In this document: positions 1-7,400 of the stretch, piece after piece | Layout of the letters: each line of letters opens with the position of its first letter | Position numbering within the stretch: the stretch's first letter is position 1 | Made by a program: the position numbers and the translations under genes | The notes under the pieces: model-generated | Told to the model about the DNA's origin: nothing | The model's database searches: none | The model's input: the letters and a program-made list of their open reading frames with translations, nothing else | DNA from: CAYLZN01 sp964387935 | GTDB lineage: Bacteria > Acidobacteriota > Vicinamibacteria > Vicinamibacterales > JAFNAJ01 | Length of the DNA: 8,607 nt | NCBI GenBank assembly: GCA_964387935.1 | Contig: CAYLZN010000255.1 | Span: forward strand, 1-8,607 | Direction: 5' to 3'

Positions 1-50
1 GGCGACCACCGAGATCTACACTCTTTCCCTACACGACGCTCTTCCGATCT
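1..50 (+). other. Illumina P5/TruSeq universal adapter contamination
   Basis: These 50 bases match, base for base as I recall it, the 3' 50 nt of the 58-nt Illumina TruSeq universal (P5) adapter. They run from GGCGACCACCGAGATCTACA to the terminal CTCTTCCGATCT, the ligation end that abuts the insert. Genomic sequence therefore starts at base 51. The sequence is synthetic and no biological annotation should extend into it. The left edge of the contig is where an untrimmed read ended, not a natural boundary. Confidence 0.98.
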
Positions 51-248
51 GACCTCTGGTGCGCTCCACCGGCGCAGGTCGGCGCGGCTCCACACGGTCG
101 CGCGGCCCAGCGTGACGTCGCCGCTGGCCACACCGTAAGGCATGACCGGGCGGTCGGGAGTGATGATGGCAGGCGCCTGAGCGAACGGGCGGGCACGGCC
201 CGCCGCGCCCGCCGCCAGCAACCGGGCCAGGAAGTCCCGTCGGTGCAC
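51..248 (-). CDS. PhoD-like alkaline phosphatase, N-terminal fragment (Tat-exported)
   Basis: Translation from GTG at 248-246 gives 66 codons before the adapter. Residues 3-7 read RRDFL, a twin-arginine motif, followed by a short Leu/Ala/Gly-rich stretch and a plausible cleavage site after AQA (residue 25). 'MPYGVASGDVTLGRATVWSRAD' at 36-57 matches the N-terminal domain signature of the PhoD family (PhoD_N, consensus GVASGD...VLWTR). Known members are exported metal-dependent phosphomonoesterases or phosphodiesterases that release phosphate outside the cytoplasm. The catalytic metallophosphatase domain would lie beyond the left edge, so activity cannot be judged. GTG is the first possible start after an in-frame TGA at 281-279; the next ATG (codon 36) would remove the export signal. 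The start lies one base after the receptor stop, with no clear Shine-Dalgarno, so reinitiation after the receptor is likely. The last 8 or so codons look unlike the family and sit at the adapter junction. The frame stays open through the adapter, adding 16 artificial codons. Confidence 0.8.
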
Positions 249-249
249 G

Positions 250-3200
250 TCAGAAAATGTACTTGATTCCCAGCTGAATCACACGCCCGTCCTCGGCGGC
301 CAGGATCTGGCCGAACGTCGGCGACGTGATGTTGCCGTCGGGTTGACCGAAGCGCTCCTGATCGAAGACGTTGAAGGCCTCCACACGAAGCTGGAGTTGC
401 TGGGTCCTCGCGAACTGGAAATTCTTGAAGAACGACAGGTCCGTCCTGGAGAAACCCGGCCCGCGCACCGTGTTCCGGCCCTGGTTGCTGGGGGTCTGGC
501 CGGTCTCGGCCAGCGACCGCCGCTGGAAGCAGGCCGTATTGAAGTACTGCTGGGTCGTCCCGGGCCCATCGTTCGGATCACAAAGAACATTCGGCCGGTT
601 CGTCAGGTAGCGGATGTCGGTGGTGCTGCCCTCGGTGACGGTCAAGGGAAAGCCGGTCTGGGTCTGAACGATCCCGTTGACCTGCCAGCCGCCGAGAGAC
701 AGGCGGAGCCAGGCATCCTTGTCGTCGAGCCGCGGGAGTTCGTACGCGAAGCTGACGACGAAACGGTGCCGCACGTCGAACAGCGCGTCACCGCGCTCCT
801 GCTCCAGCGCACGGTCGATGCTCGCCTCGTCTCCCTGCACCACGGGAAACACCGGTCGCGCCTCGCCGCCGATGTTGAGTCCCGACACATGGTCGATGGC
901 GTGGCTCCACGTGTAGGACGCGAGAAAGCTCAGACCCCAGGTCGGGCGCATGCGGGCGCTGGCCTGGAACGAGTCGTACCACGACTGCGCGACCGAGAAC
1001 GTGGGCCTGACGAGGGAATAGGCCGGCAGGAGCCGGGCGCCGCGCGTGGTCTGCCCGGGCGTGTAGACGCCGGGGTTGATCTCGATGAACATCGGCAGGT
1101 TGTGTCCACGGGAGCCCACGTAGCCGAGTTCCACGCCGAGGTTGTCCCGCAGCTCGCGCTGAACCGTCAGGTTGTAGTGATAGGCGTAGGGCGTGGTGAA
1201 ATCGGTGCCCCACCCGATGACGATGAGGGCGGGCGGGAACAGGGTGGGACTCCCCGCCACCGACGCGAGCGGGTCCTTGAGCGTGATCGACGTGGGCGGG
1301 TTGTTCAGCTCGACGAGCGGCGTGAAGGGTGGCGCGAGCACGCCGCTCTGAAAGAAGTCCCCCTGGCCGGCGAGCGCATCGTAGAAGACGCCCCATGCGC
1401 CGCGCACGCTCGTTCGACCATCGCCGAACGGATCCCAGACCGCTGACAGGCGGGGCGCGAAGTTGTTCTTGTCGGTGGGGATGATGCCGCGCGGCACGCC
1501 GGGATCTCCCGGGTACACGAGCCCGGCCGGCGCGGCCGGGAACACGGTGGACTCCACGCCGGTGGCGAACCCCGCGATGGCGTCGTTGTCGTCCACGAAG
1601 GGCTGTGTCACCTCGTAGCGCAGGCCGGCGTTCACCGTCAGGCGGGGACTGAGGCGGAACTCATCCTGCGCGTACCATGCGTAGGCGTTGCCGGCGCCGT
1701 CCTGGATCGCCTGGCGGGTCGTCGCCCGGACCTGTGCGGGCAGCCCGAGGAGGAAGTCCGCCGCGGCGTTCCCCGTTCTCGCCGACGTGCTGCCCGAGAA
1801 CGTCAGGTCGCCGTTCGGGCGGTTGATGAACGAGATCTTCATCGCCTCCCGCCGGTACTCGAAGCCGAACTTCATGGAATGCCGCCCGCGCAACCACGTC
1901 AGGTCGTCCGAGATCTGGAACACGTCGTTGAGGCGCTCCACGAACGGCTGCTGCGGGTCGCCCAGGGTGAAGAAGCCCGAAACGATCGTGGATGGCAAGC
2001 CCACGGCCGCCGGGTTGGTGTTCGCGAGGTTGATCCCGTAGTCCGACGTCTCGAGGCCGCTCGTGACCTGCGGGTTCGCGTCGATGCGGTTGAGCGAGAC
2101 CCGAGCGACGTTGATCATGGTGGAGCCCAGCAGCAGCGTGTGGGACCCCATGAGGTCCTGCAGGGTCGCCACGGCCTTCTGATCGGCCGGCTGCACGGTC
2201 CGCGGCGTCAGCCGCTCGGTGTGGCTCCAGAGGTACCGCCCGAGGACATTCTGCCGCTCGCTCAGGCGGAAGTCGCCACGGAACCCGGCCTGGTCACGGT
2301 TGTCCTCGACGGTGGGCGAAACGGTGTACCGGTTGGTGCCGACGTTCGGCAGCGGGACGAACTCGGCGAGGAAGCGCTGTGCGATCGGATCCAGGCGGCT
2401 GGCGGGGATCACGTTGCCGGGGAACGGCAGGCCCGTGAGCGGNNNNNNNNNNTCCCCGCGACGCTGGGCCTCCGACAGCACGGTAATCGTCTGGGTGCTG
2501 CCGCTCTGATTGCGGAAGCCCTCGTAGTAGCCGAAGCCAAAGAACCTGTTCCTGACAATCGGCCCGCCGAGGGCGCCGCCGAACTGATTCTGCTGCAGCT
2601 TCGGCTTGGGCTGCGTGGACGGGGCGAAGTAGTTCCGCGCCTGGAGCGCATCGTCGCGGTTGAACTCCCAGACCGACCCCTGCCAGGTGTTGGTGCCGGA
2701 CTTGGTGACGACGTTGACGACCGACCCGGCGTTGCGCCCGTACTCGGCGCCGAAGGAGTGCGTGAGGATCTTGAACTCCTGGATCGCGTCCGGCGGCGGG
2801 CGCAGGACGAAGCCCGTGTTGAACGTGTCGTTGTTCGAGGAACCGTCGAGCAGGAAGTTGTTCGACTGGTTGCGCATCCCGTTCACGTTGAACCCGCCGG
2901 TGACGTTGCCGAAGCCGCCCGGCGTCGCGTCGCCCGTCTGTCCCCCGAGCGCGGCCGGTGGGGCGACGACGCCCGGGATCAGCGTGCCGAGTTGCGTGAA
3001 GTTCCGGCCGTTGAGCGGCAGTTCGACGACCTGTTGCTCGTCGATGACGACGCCCAGCGTCGCCTGGCGGGTTTCGACCAGCGGCGCGTCACTCGTCACC
3101 GTGATCGTCTCTTCCTGCGCCCCAACTTCGAGCTGAAGATCCACCCGTGACGTCTGGTTGACGTTGACCGTGATGCCCGCGCGCACGAGGGCCCGGAACC

Positions 3201-3462
3201 CCGAGAGGGTGGCGGTCACCTTGTACTTGCCCGGGGCAAGCTGCGGGACGGTGTACAGCCCGTCGTCACCGGTGGTGGTCGTGCGGGTCTGCCCGGTACC
3301 CTCGTTGGCGATCTCGATCGTCACCCCTGGCAAGACGCTGCCGGACTGATCCGTGACCTGGCCGTCGATGCGTCCAGCGGCCTGGGCGAAGGCGTGGCCT
3401 CCAGTCAGGTGTGTCAGCACGCACACCCCGAGGACGAGTGTGATTCCAGTGACCGCGCGCAT
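250..3462 (-). CDS. Oar-like TonB-dependent receptor with carboxypeptidase-regulatory-like domain
   Basis: An outer-membrane beta-barrel transporter of 1070 codons including the scaffold gap. Residues 1-28 form a signal peptide (cleavage probably after AFAQA). Residues 31-113 are a carboxypeptidase-regulatory-like Ig fold (GQVTDQSGSVLPGVTIEI; GLYTVPQLAPGKYKVTATLSGF). From about 118 comes the plug, with 'VELPLNGRNF' (146-155), 'NVNGMRNQSNNFLLDG' (192-207) and 'FGAEYGRNAGSVVNVVTKSGTN' near 237-258. The rest is barrel, ending in 'LGIKYIF' with the C-terminal Phe expected for BamA recognition. This architecture is typical of the large Oar-like paralogous family of Acidobacteriota. Substrates are rarely known; import would depend on TonB-ExbBD. 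The ATG at 3462 is supported by GGGAGGG at 3475-3469, 6 nt upstream. Ten Ns at 2443-2452 fall in codons 337-340 in frame, but the true missing length is probably larger. The phosphatase gene follows after one base, suggesting a phosphorylated substrate; that is inference. Confidence 0.93.
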   Translation of the reverse strand: MRAVTGITLVLGVCVLTHLTGGHAFAQAAGRIDGQVTDQSGSVLPGVTIEIANEGTGQTRTTTTGDDGLYTVPQLAPGKYKVTATLSGFRALVRAGITVNVNQTSRVDLQLEVGAQEETITVTSDAPLVETRQATLGVVIDEQQVVELPLNGRNFTQLGTLIPGVVAPPAALGGQTGDATPGGFGNVTGGFNVNGMRNQSNNFLLDGSSNNDTFNTGFVLRPPPDAIQEFKILTHSFGAEYGRNAGSVVNVVTKSGTNTWQGSVWEFNRDDALQARNYFAPSTQPKPKLQQNQFGGALGGPIVRNRFFGFGYYEGFRNQSGSTQTITVLSEAQRRGXXXXPLTGLPFPGNVIPASRLDPIAQRFLAEFVPLPNVGTNRYTVSPTVEDNRDQAGFRGDFRLSERQNVLGRYLWSHTERLTPRTVQPADQKAVATLQDLMGSHTLLLGSTMINVARVSLNRIDANPQVTSGLETSDYGINLANTNPAAVGLPSTIVSGFFTLGDPQQPFVERLNDVFQISDDLTWLRGRHSMKFGFEYRREAMKISFINRPNGDLTFSGSTSARTGNAAADFLLGLPAQVRATTRQAIQDGAGNAYAWYAQDEFRLSPRLTVNAGLRYEVTQPFVDDNDAIAGFATGVESTVFPAAPAGLVYPGDPGVPRGIIPTDKNNFAPRLSAVWDPFGDGRTSVRGAWGVFYDALAGQGDFFQSGVLAPPFTPLVELNNPPTSITLKDPLASVAGSPTLFPPALIVIGWGTDFTTPYAYHYNLTVQRELRDNLGVELGYVGSRGHNLPMFIEINPGVYTPGQTTRGARLLPAYSLVRPTFSVAQSWYDSFQASARMRPTWGLSFLASYTWSHAIDHVSGLNIGGEARPVFPVVQGDEASIDRALEQERGDALFDVRHRFVVSFAYELPRLDDKDAWLRLSLGGWQVNGIVQTQTGFPLTVTEGSTTDIRYLTNRPNVLCDPNDGPGTTQQYFNTACFQRRSLAETGQTPSNQGRNTVRGPGFSRTDLSFFKNFQFARTQQLQLRVEAFNVFDQERFGQPDGNITSPTFGQILAAEDGRVIQLGIKYIF
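2443..2452. other. Scaffold gap of 10 Ns inside the receptor gene
   Basis: A run of exactly ten Ns joins two contigs inside the receptor. On the minus strand the left flank reads Arg-Arg-Gly then GAN, so the first hidden residue is Asp or Glu. The right flank resumes with CCG for 'PLTGLPFPGNVIP'. Relatives usually read 'RRGDFS', then several residues, then 'DPLTG.PFPGN.IP', so Asp fits. The four hidden codons look too few, and the gap is probably a fixed-length placeholder. Whether both sides come from one gene copy cannot be told from the sequence. Confidence 0.97.
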
Positions 3463-3560
3463 GGGCTGCCCTCCCGTTCGAGTCGCTGGACGCCCAACGA
3501 CGGCCCGCGGCCGTCAGGGCGGCGCCGACCGGTGTGAAGTGGAAAAACGCGGGTAAGTTT
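3463..3560 (-). other. SAM hydrolase-receptor intergenic leader
   Basis: These 98 bases separate two same-strand genes. They hold a locally AT-rich patch just after the SAM hydrolase stop (3541-3562, with A/T runs), the 7-bp inverted repeat at 3499-3515, and a strong Shine-Dalgarno GGGAGGG at 3475-3469 for the receptor. I could not find a convincing -35/-10 pair or a terminator with a U-tract. Whether the receptor has its own promoter or is read from the SAM hydrolase therefore stays open. Confidence 0.5.
3499..3515. repeat. Perfect 7-bp inverted repeat in receptor leader
   Basis: GACGGCC and GGCCGTC flank a 3-nt loop (CGC) in the 98-bp space between the SAM hydrolase stop and the receptor start. 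A very stable GC hairpin could form in the receptor mRNA leader, 24 bases upstream of the Shine-Dalgarno. No U-tract follows on either strand, so it is not a classical intrinsic terminator. It could dampen read-through, stabilise the downstream transcript, or be chance in GC-rich DNA. Confidence 0.4.
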
Positions 3561-4346
3561 TCACAAAGAGGGCGCGGTGTCAACGTCGGCGGCGGGCCGG
3601 AAGGTCACTCGCGCGCCACGCGCAAGTCCGAGCGTCCTGGCGGCGTGACCATTGCGGACGGCGACTTCGAGTCGTCCGCTCGATCCGATCAGTGCCAGGG
3701 CTTCTCCCACGGAAGCGTCCGCGTACGTGCGGACGAACCGGAGCCGGCGACCGGCGGCTTCAACGACCCAGTGGCCGCCGTCGGTCTCGGGCCGCAGGTT
3801 GGTCACCGCATTGCCGAAGCGATCCGCGTGGACGACCTCGCCGACGAGGCCTCCCCCCGGCACGGGCAGGGGCTCCGGTTCGCGATGCACGACCGGGTGC
3901 TCCAGCCGCGGACCGAGCGCAGAGAAGGGCGTGCCCATGAGCAGCCGTGCGGCGGCGGGAATGAAGACGTCGCGTCCGTGGAACGTCGCCGACGCCTCGG
4001 GCGGGACCGGCAGCGCGACCGTGCGCGCACCCGACACGGCGAGGGCGGCAGACAACACGCCGTTGTCCGGCCCGAGCAGGAAGCGTTCCCGGCTCTCCAC
4101 GGCCAGTGCGGCCCTGGCCGACCCCACGCCCGGGTCGACCACGACCACGTGCACGGTGCCCGGCAGAAAGCGTTCCCAGCACCGTTCGACGAGCAACCGG
4201 GCGGAGTGCACGTCCTGGGGCTCGATGTCGTGGGTGATGTCGACAATCGTGATGTCGGGCACCAGCGTCAGCAGCGCGCCCTTCATCTCGCCGACGTAGC
4301 CGTCTGCCGTGCCGAAATCCGAGGTCAGCGTGACGACCCGGGGCAT
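3561..4346 (-). CDS. S-adenosyl-L-methionine hydrolase (adenosine-forming), DUF62 family
   Basis: A 261-aa cytoplasmic enzyme, full length for the SAM hydroxide adenosyltransferase family (PF01887, formerly DUF62). Known members hydrolyse SAM to adenosine and L-methionine and share a fold with fluorinase and chlorinase. The N-terminal 'TLTSDFGTADGYVGEMKG' (6-23) carries the conserved SDFG Asp10. 'VDPGVGSARAAL' gives Asp71 and Arg78, and 'FHGRDVF' gives His123. These match the Asp-Arg-His triad described for the hydrolases, including the seven-residue Asp-Arg spacing. 'GPDNGVL' (92-98) and 'DRFGNAVTNL' (175-184) are further family signatures. This supports a hydrolase rather than a halogenase. 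The ATG at 4346 puts the PRVVTLTSDFG strand at the very N-terminus, as usual; a modest AGGG lies at 4357-4354, 7 nt upstream. No signal peptide is seen. The gene is divergent from the glutamate dehydrogenase and 98 bp upstream of the receptor. Its physiological role is poorly understood; SAM-pool or methionine/adenosine balance is the usual guess. Confidence 0.94.
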   Translation of the reverse strand: MPRVVTLTSDFGTADGYVGEMKGALLTLVPDITIVDITHDIEPQDVHSARLLVERCWERFLPGTVHVVVVDPGVGSARAALAVESRERFLLGPDNGVLSAALAVSGARTVALPVPPEASATFHGRDVFIPAAARLLMGTPFSALGPRLEHPVVHREPEPLPVPGGGLVGEVVHADRFGNAVTNLRPETDGGHWVVEAAGRRLRFVRTYADASVGEALALIGSSGRLEVAVRNGHAARTLGLARGARVTFRPAADVDTAPSL

Positions 4347-4352
4347 GGCGTT

Positions 4353-4381
4353 ACCCTACGCAATCCCGCGTCGCTTGGCAA
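4353..4381 (-). promoter_or_regulatory. Weak candidate promoter for the SAM hydrolase
   Basis: On the minus strand, TTGCCA (4381-4376), a 17-nt spacer and TAGGGT (4358-4353) resemble a degenerate sigma-70 promoter; the -10 box matches TATAAT at only three of six positions. If used, the transcript would begin almost at the ATG (4346) and be nearly leaderless. Yet TAGGGT also contains the AGGG that could serve as a Shine-Dalgarno, and both roles are unlikely together. Its -35 overlaps the -35 of the opposing promoter. Confidence 0.2.
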
Positions 4382-4403
4382 CCCGTGCAGCCAGTAGTAG
4401 CAT
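4375..4403 (+). promoter_or_regulatory. Candidate sigma-70 promoter for glutamate dehydrogenase
   Basis: TTGGCA (4375-4380; five of six matches to TTGACA), an exact 17-nt spacer (4381-4397) and TAGCAT (4398-4403; four of six matches to TATAAT). Transcription would start near 4410, leaving a leader of about 20 nt that carries the Shine-Dalgarno GGAGGA (4420-4425), 5 nt before the ATG at 4431. Spacing and position are right for a housekeeping promoter, but such matches also occur by chance and phylum-specific promoter rules are poorly known. Confidence 0.4.
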
Positions 4404-4430
4404 CGCCTCCGCGCGTCCCGGAGGACTCCG

Positions 4431-7400
4431 ATGATTACTGTCGACCCCGCCCGCCGCGAGGCGGTCCTGACCGAGATTCACACGCTGATCGAACAGCACG
4501 CCGATGCGGGCGATCGCCCGCTCCTCCACGCCTTCGCCCCGGTCGCCTTCGCGGAGATGCCGGATGCCATGGCCCTCGGGCTGCCGGCCTCGGCGCTCAA
4601 GGGGCGCATCCAGCGGTACTTCGCGTTCATCGCGCGGACGATGCCGCCGCCGCATCAGCTCTACCGCGGCCTTCCGGGCATTCACGTGGTCGCCCGCAAT
4701 CCCACGGAGGAGGAGCTCGACGCCACCGGCAGCACGCACGGCGGGCAGTTCGAGGTCTCCATCATCGAAACGCACACGCCGGACGCCCCGTTCATCTTCG
4801 AGTCGCTCAAGAACTTCTTCCAGAAGGAAGGCCTGCGGGTCTTCTCCGCCATCCACCCGATCTTCACGGTGCATCGCCAGTGGGAGCGCATCGTGGCGAT
4901 GGGCGGCCCGCAGGGTGACGGGGCGAAGGAACTGTATTGCCAGTTCCGGATCGAACGCGTGGAACAGAAGGAGCGGTTCCGTCGCCTCGAGCACCAGGTG
5001 TACTCGCTCCTGAAGAGCGTGTTCATCGCCGTCGACGACTACGGGGACATGCAGAAGGCGATCCGCGACCTGCGCGGCCGCCTGCGAAGCCGGCGGGGCC
5101 AGGCCGAGGACGTCGCGGCCGCGCAGGAGTTCCTCGACTGGCTGGTGGACGACAACTACGTGGCCATTGGCGTGCTGCGGTACAGGCGGAGCGCGAACGG
5201 GCTCGAGCCGGACCACGATTCGGCCCTGGGCGCATTCCGGGAGCCCGCGATGCTCCCGGTGGTCTTTCCGGGCCTGATGGAGGAGGAGGCGCAGCACATC
5301 AAGACCGCCGATCGAGACGACCGGATCGTCGACGTCGACTATCGGCGCAACGCCACCGCCATCCACCATCTGGAGCCGGTGGACGACCTGATCGTTCGCG
5401 AGTGGGGTCCCGACGGCAGCCTGCAGGCCGCGACGCTGCTGCTCGGGCGTCTCGCGAAGGGTGCCTTCACGGCCAAGGCCGAGACGATCCCCCTCCTGAA
5501 GCAGAAGGCCGGCTGGCTGCTCGCGCACTGCGGCGCCCTGCGCAACTCGCACACCTATCGGGAGACGCGCACGCTTTTCAACCACTTCCCGAAGCGTGAG
5601 CTCTTCTACGCGGACGCGACGTCCCTCAAGGCCATGATCGACCGCATGGTGTTCATGTCGAGCGACGACGAGATCGCGGTCACGGTGCGCGGTGGCGCAG
5701 GCTACCAGGCCGTGCTCGTGGCCTTTTCAGACCTGCGGTACTCGCACAAGGCGGAGGACGACCTCAAGGACGCACTGACACGCGAGTTCGGACCCGTGGC
5801 GTTCCACACCTGGGCGGACTGCGGGCCGACGGCGCTCCTCATCTACTACTTCGACACCACCACGCTCGAACATCCGATCGACGAGGCCAGGGTCGGCGCC
5901 ATCACCGCGGGCGTGATCTCGACGTGGGAGGACCGCGTCGCGCACGTGCTGGAGCAGGCGTTCGGCGCCGGAGAAGGCCGCCGGCTCTTCAAGCGCTACG
6001 TCCGGCAGGAGAGCCGGAGCGGCTTGTATCGCGAGCTGACCGATCCCGCGGAAGTGCCCGACGATCTCCGGAGCTTCGAGGCTCTCGAGGGCCGTCTCGA
6101 GCTGGGGGTGCTGCCGGGCACGGCGGAGACTCTCACGCTGAAGATCTTCTCCCCCCGGCCCATGGGGCTCACCGCCCTGCTGCGCACGCTGCAGAACCTG
6201 GGGCTCACCGTCGACGAGGAGATCAACATCCCCCTGCAACTGCCCGACGCCAGGCGGGCCTGGATGGAACGGCTGAGCATCTCGGCCCCTGCCGGCGCGA
6301 TTGCGGCGATCCATCAGGACCCGGACCGCCTCCGCGACGCGCTGCGCGCCCTGCAGGAGGACCGCTGCACCGACGATGCGCTGAACGCGCTGGTCCTGGC
6401 CGAGGGCCTCACCTGGCGGCAGGTCGAGGTGCTGCGTACCCTCCGCAACCACCTGCTGCAACTGCGACCGAACTACAACGCGGACACCGTGACGACGGTG
6501 ATGGGGCGCAACAGCCGCGTCGCGGGGGCGCTGTTCCGCGCGTTCGACGCGCGCTTCGACCCGGGCGTCCAGGGGGACCGCAGCCAGGCCACGGCCCACG
6601 CGGCCGAGGCCCTGCACGTGGCCTTCAAGGCGGTCGGCAGCCTGTTCGACGATGAGATCCTCCGTGGTCTCGACAACCTGGTCTCGTCGGCGGTCCGGAC
6701 CAACTTCTACCAGCGCCCGGAACGCCCGGTCATCTCGATCAAGGTGGACTGCGCCAGGGTCGAGTCCATGGTGTCACCACGCCCGCTGTTCGAAATCTAC
6801 GTGCACTCGCGCCTGCTCGAGGGCATCCACCTGCGAGGGGGCAAGGTGGCCCGCGGTGGCATCCGGTGGAGCGACCGCCACGACGACTTCCGCACCGAGA
6901 TCCTCGGGCTGATGAAGACGCAGATGGTGAAGAACTCCATCATCGTGCCCGTCGGATCGAAGGGCGGCTTCGTGCTCAAGGGTACCCCGCCACCCAGGCC
7001 TGCGCTGGATGCGTACCTGATCGATCGCTACCGCGAGTTCGTCTCCGGCCTGCTGGACGTGACGGACAACCTGGTGAACGGCGCCGTGGTCCACCCGCCC
7101 GAGGTCGTCCGCCACGACGGGCCGGATCCCTATCTGGTCGTGGCCGCCGACAAGGGCACGGCGCACCTCTCGGACACCGCCAATCGCGTGTCCGCCCAGT
7201 ACGGCTTCTGGCTCGGCGATGCGTTCGCCTCCGGCGGCAGCAACGGCTACGACCACAAGAAGGAAGGCATCACCGCGCGCGGCGCCTGGGAGTGCGTGCG
7301 GCACCACTTCCTCAACCTCGGAGTCGACGTGCAGACGCAGCCCTTCACCATGGCGGGCGTCGGCGACATGTCCGGCGACGTGTTCGGCAACGGCGCGTTG

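Noticed and set aside
2443..2452. Receptor as a pseudogene broken at the N run
   Set aside because: The frame is retained on both sides, and the flanking residues belong to the same conserved region of one family; the interruption is an assembly gap.
343..3150. Long plus-strand open frames (343-1446 and 1879-3150) opposite the receptor
   Set aside because: They are antisense shadows of a clearly recognised outer-membrane receptor, are Arg/Glu/Gly-rich and of low complexity, and match no domain I recognise.
3535..3565. AT-rich stretch with a T-run on the minus strand as a terminator for the SAM hydrolase
   Set aside because: The runs of A and T form only an imperfect, weak pairing and no GC-rich stem precedes the T-run, so it does not meet the criteria for an intrinsic terminator.
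3534..4397. A 287-codon plus-strand frame opposite the SAM hydrolase
   Set aside because: The sense strand encodes a complete SAM hydrolase with its catalytic triad; the opposite frame is compositionally biased and starts inside the receptor leader.
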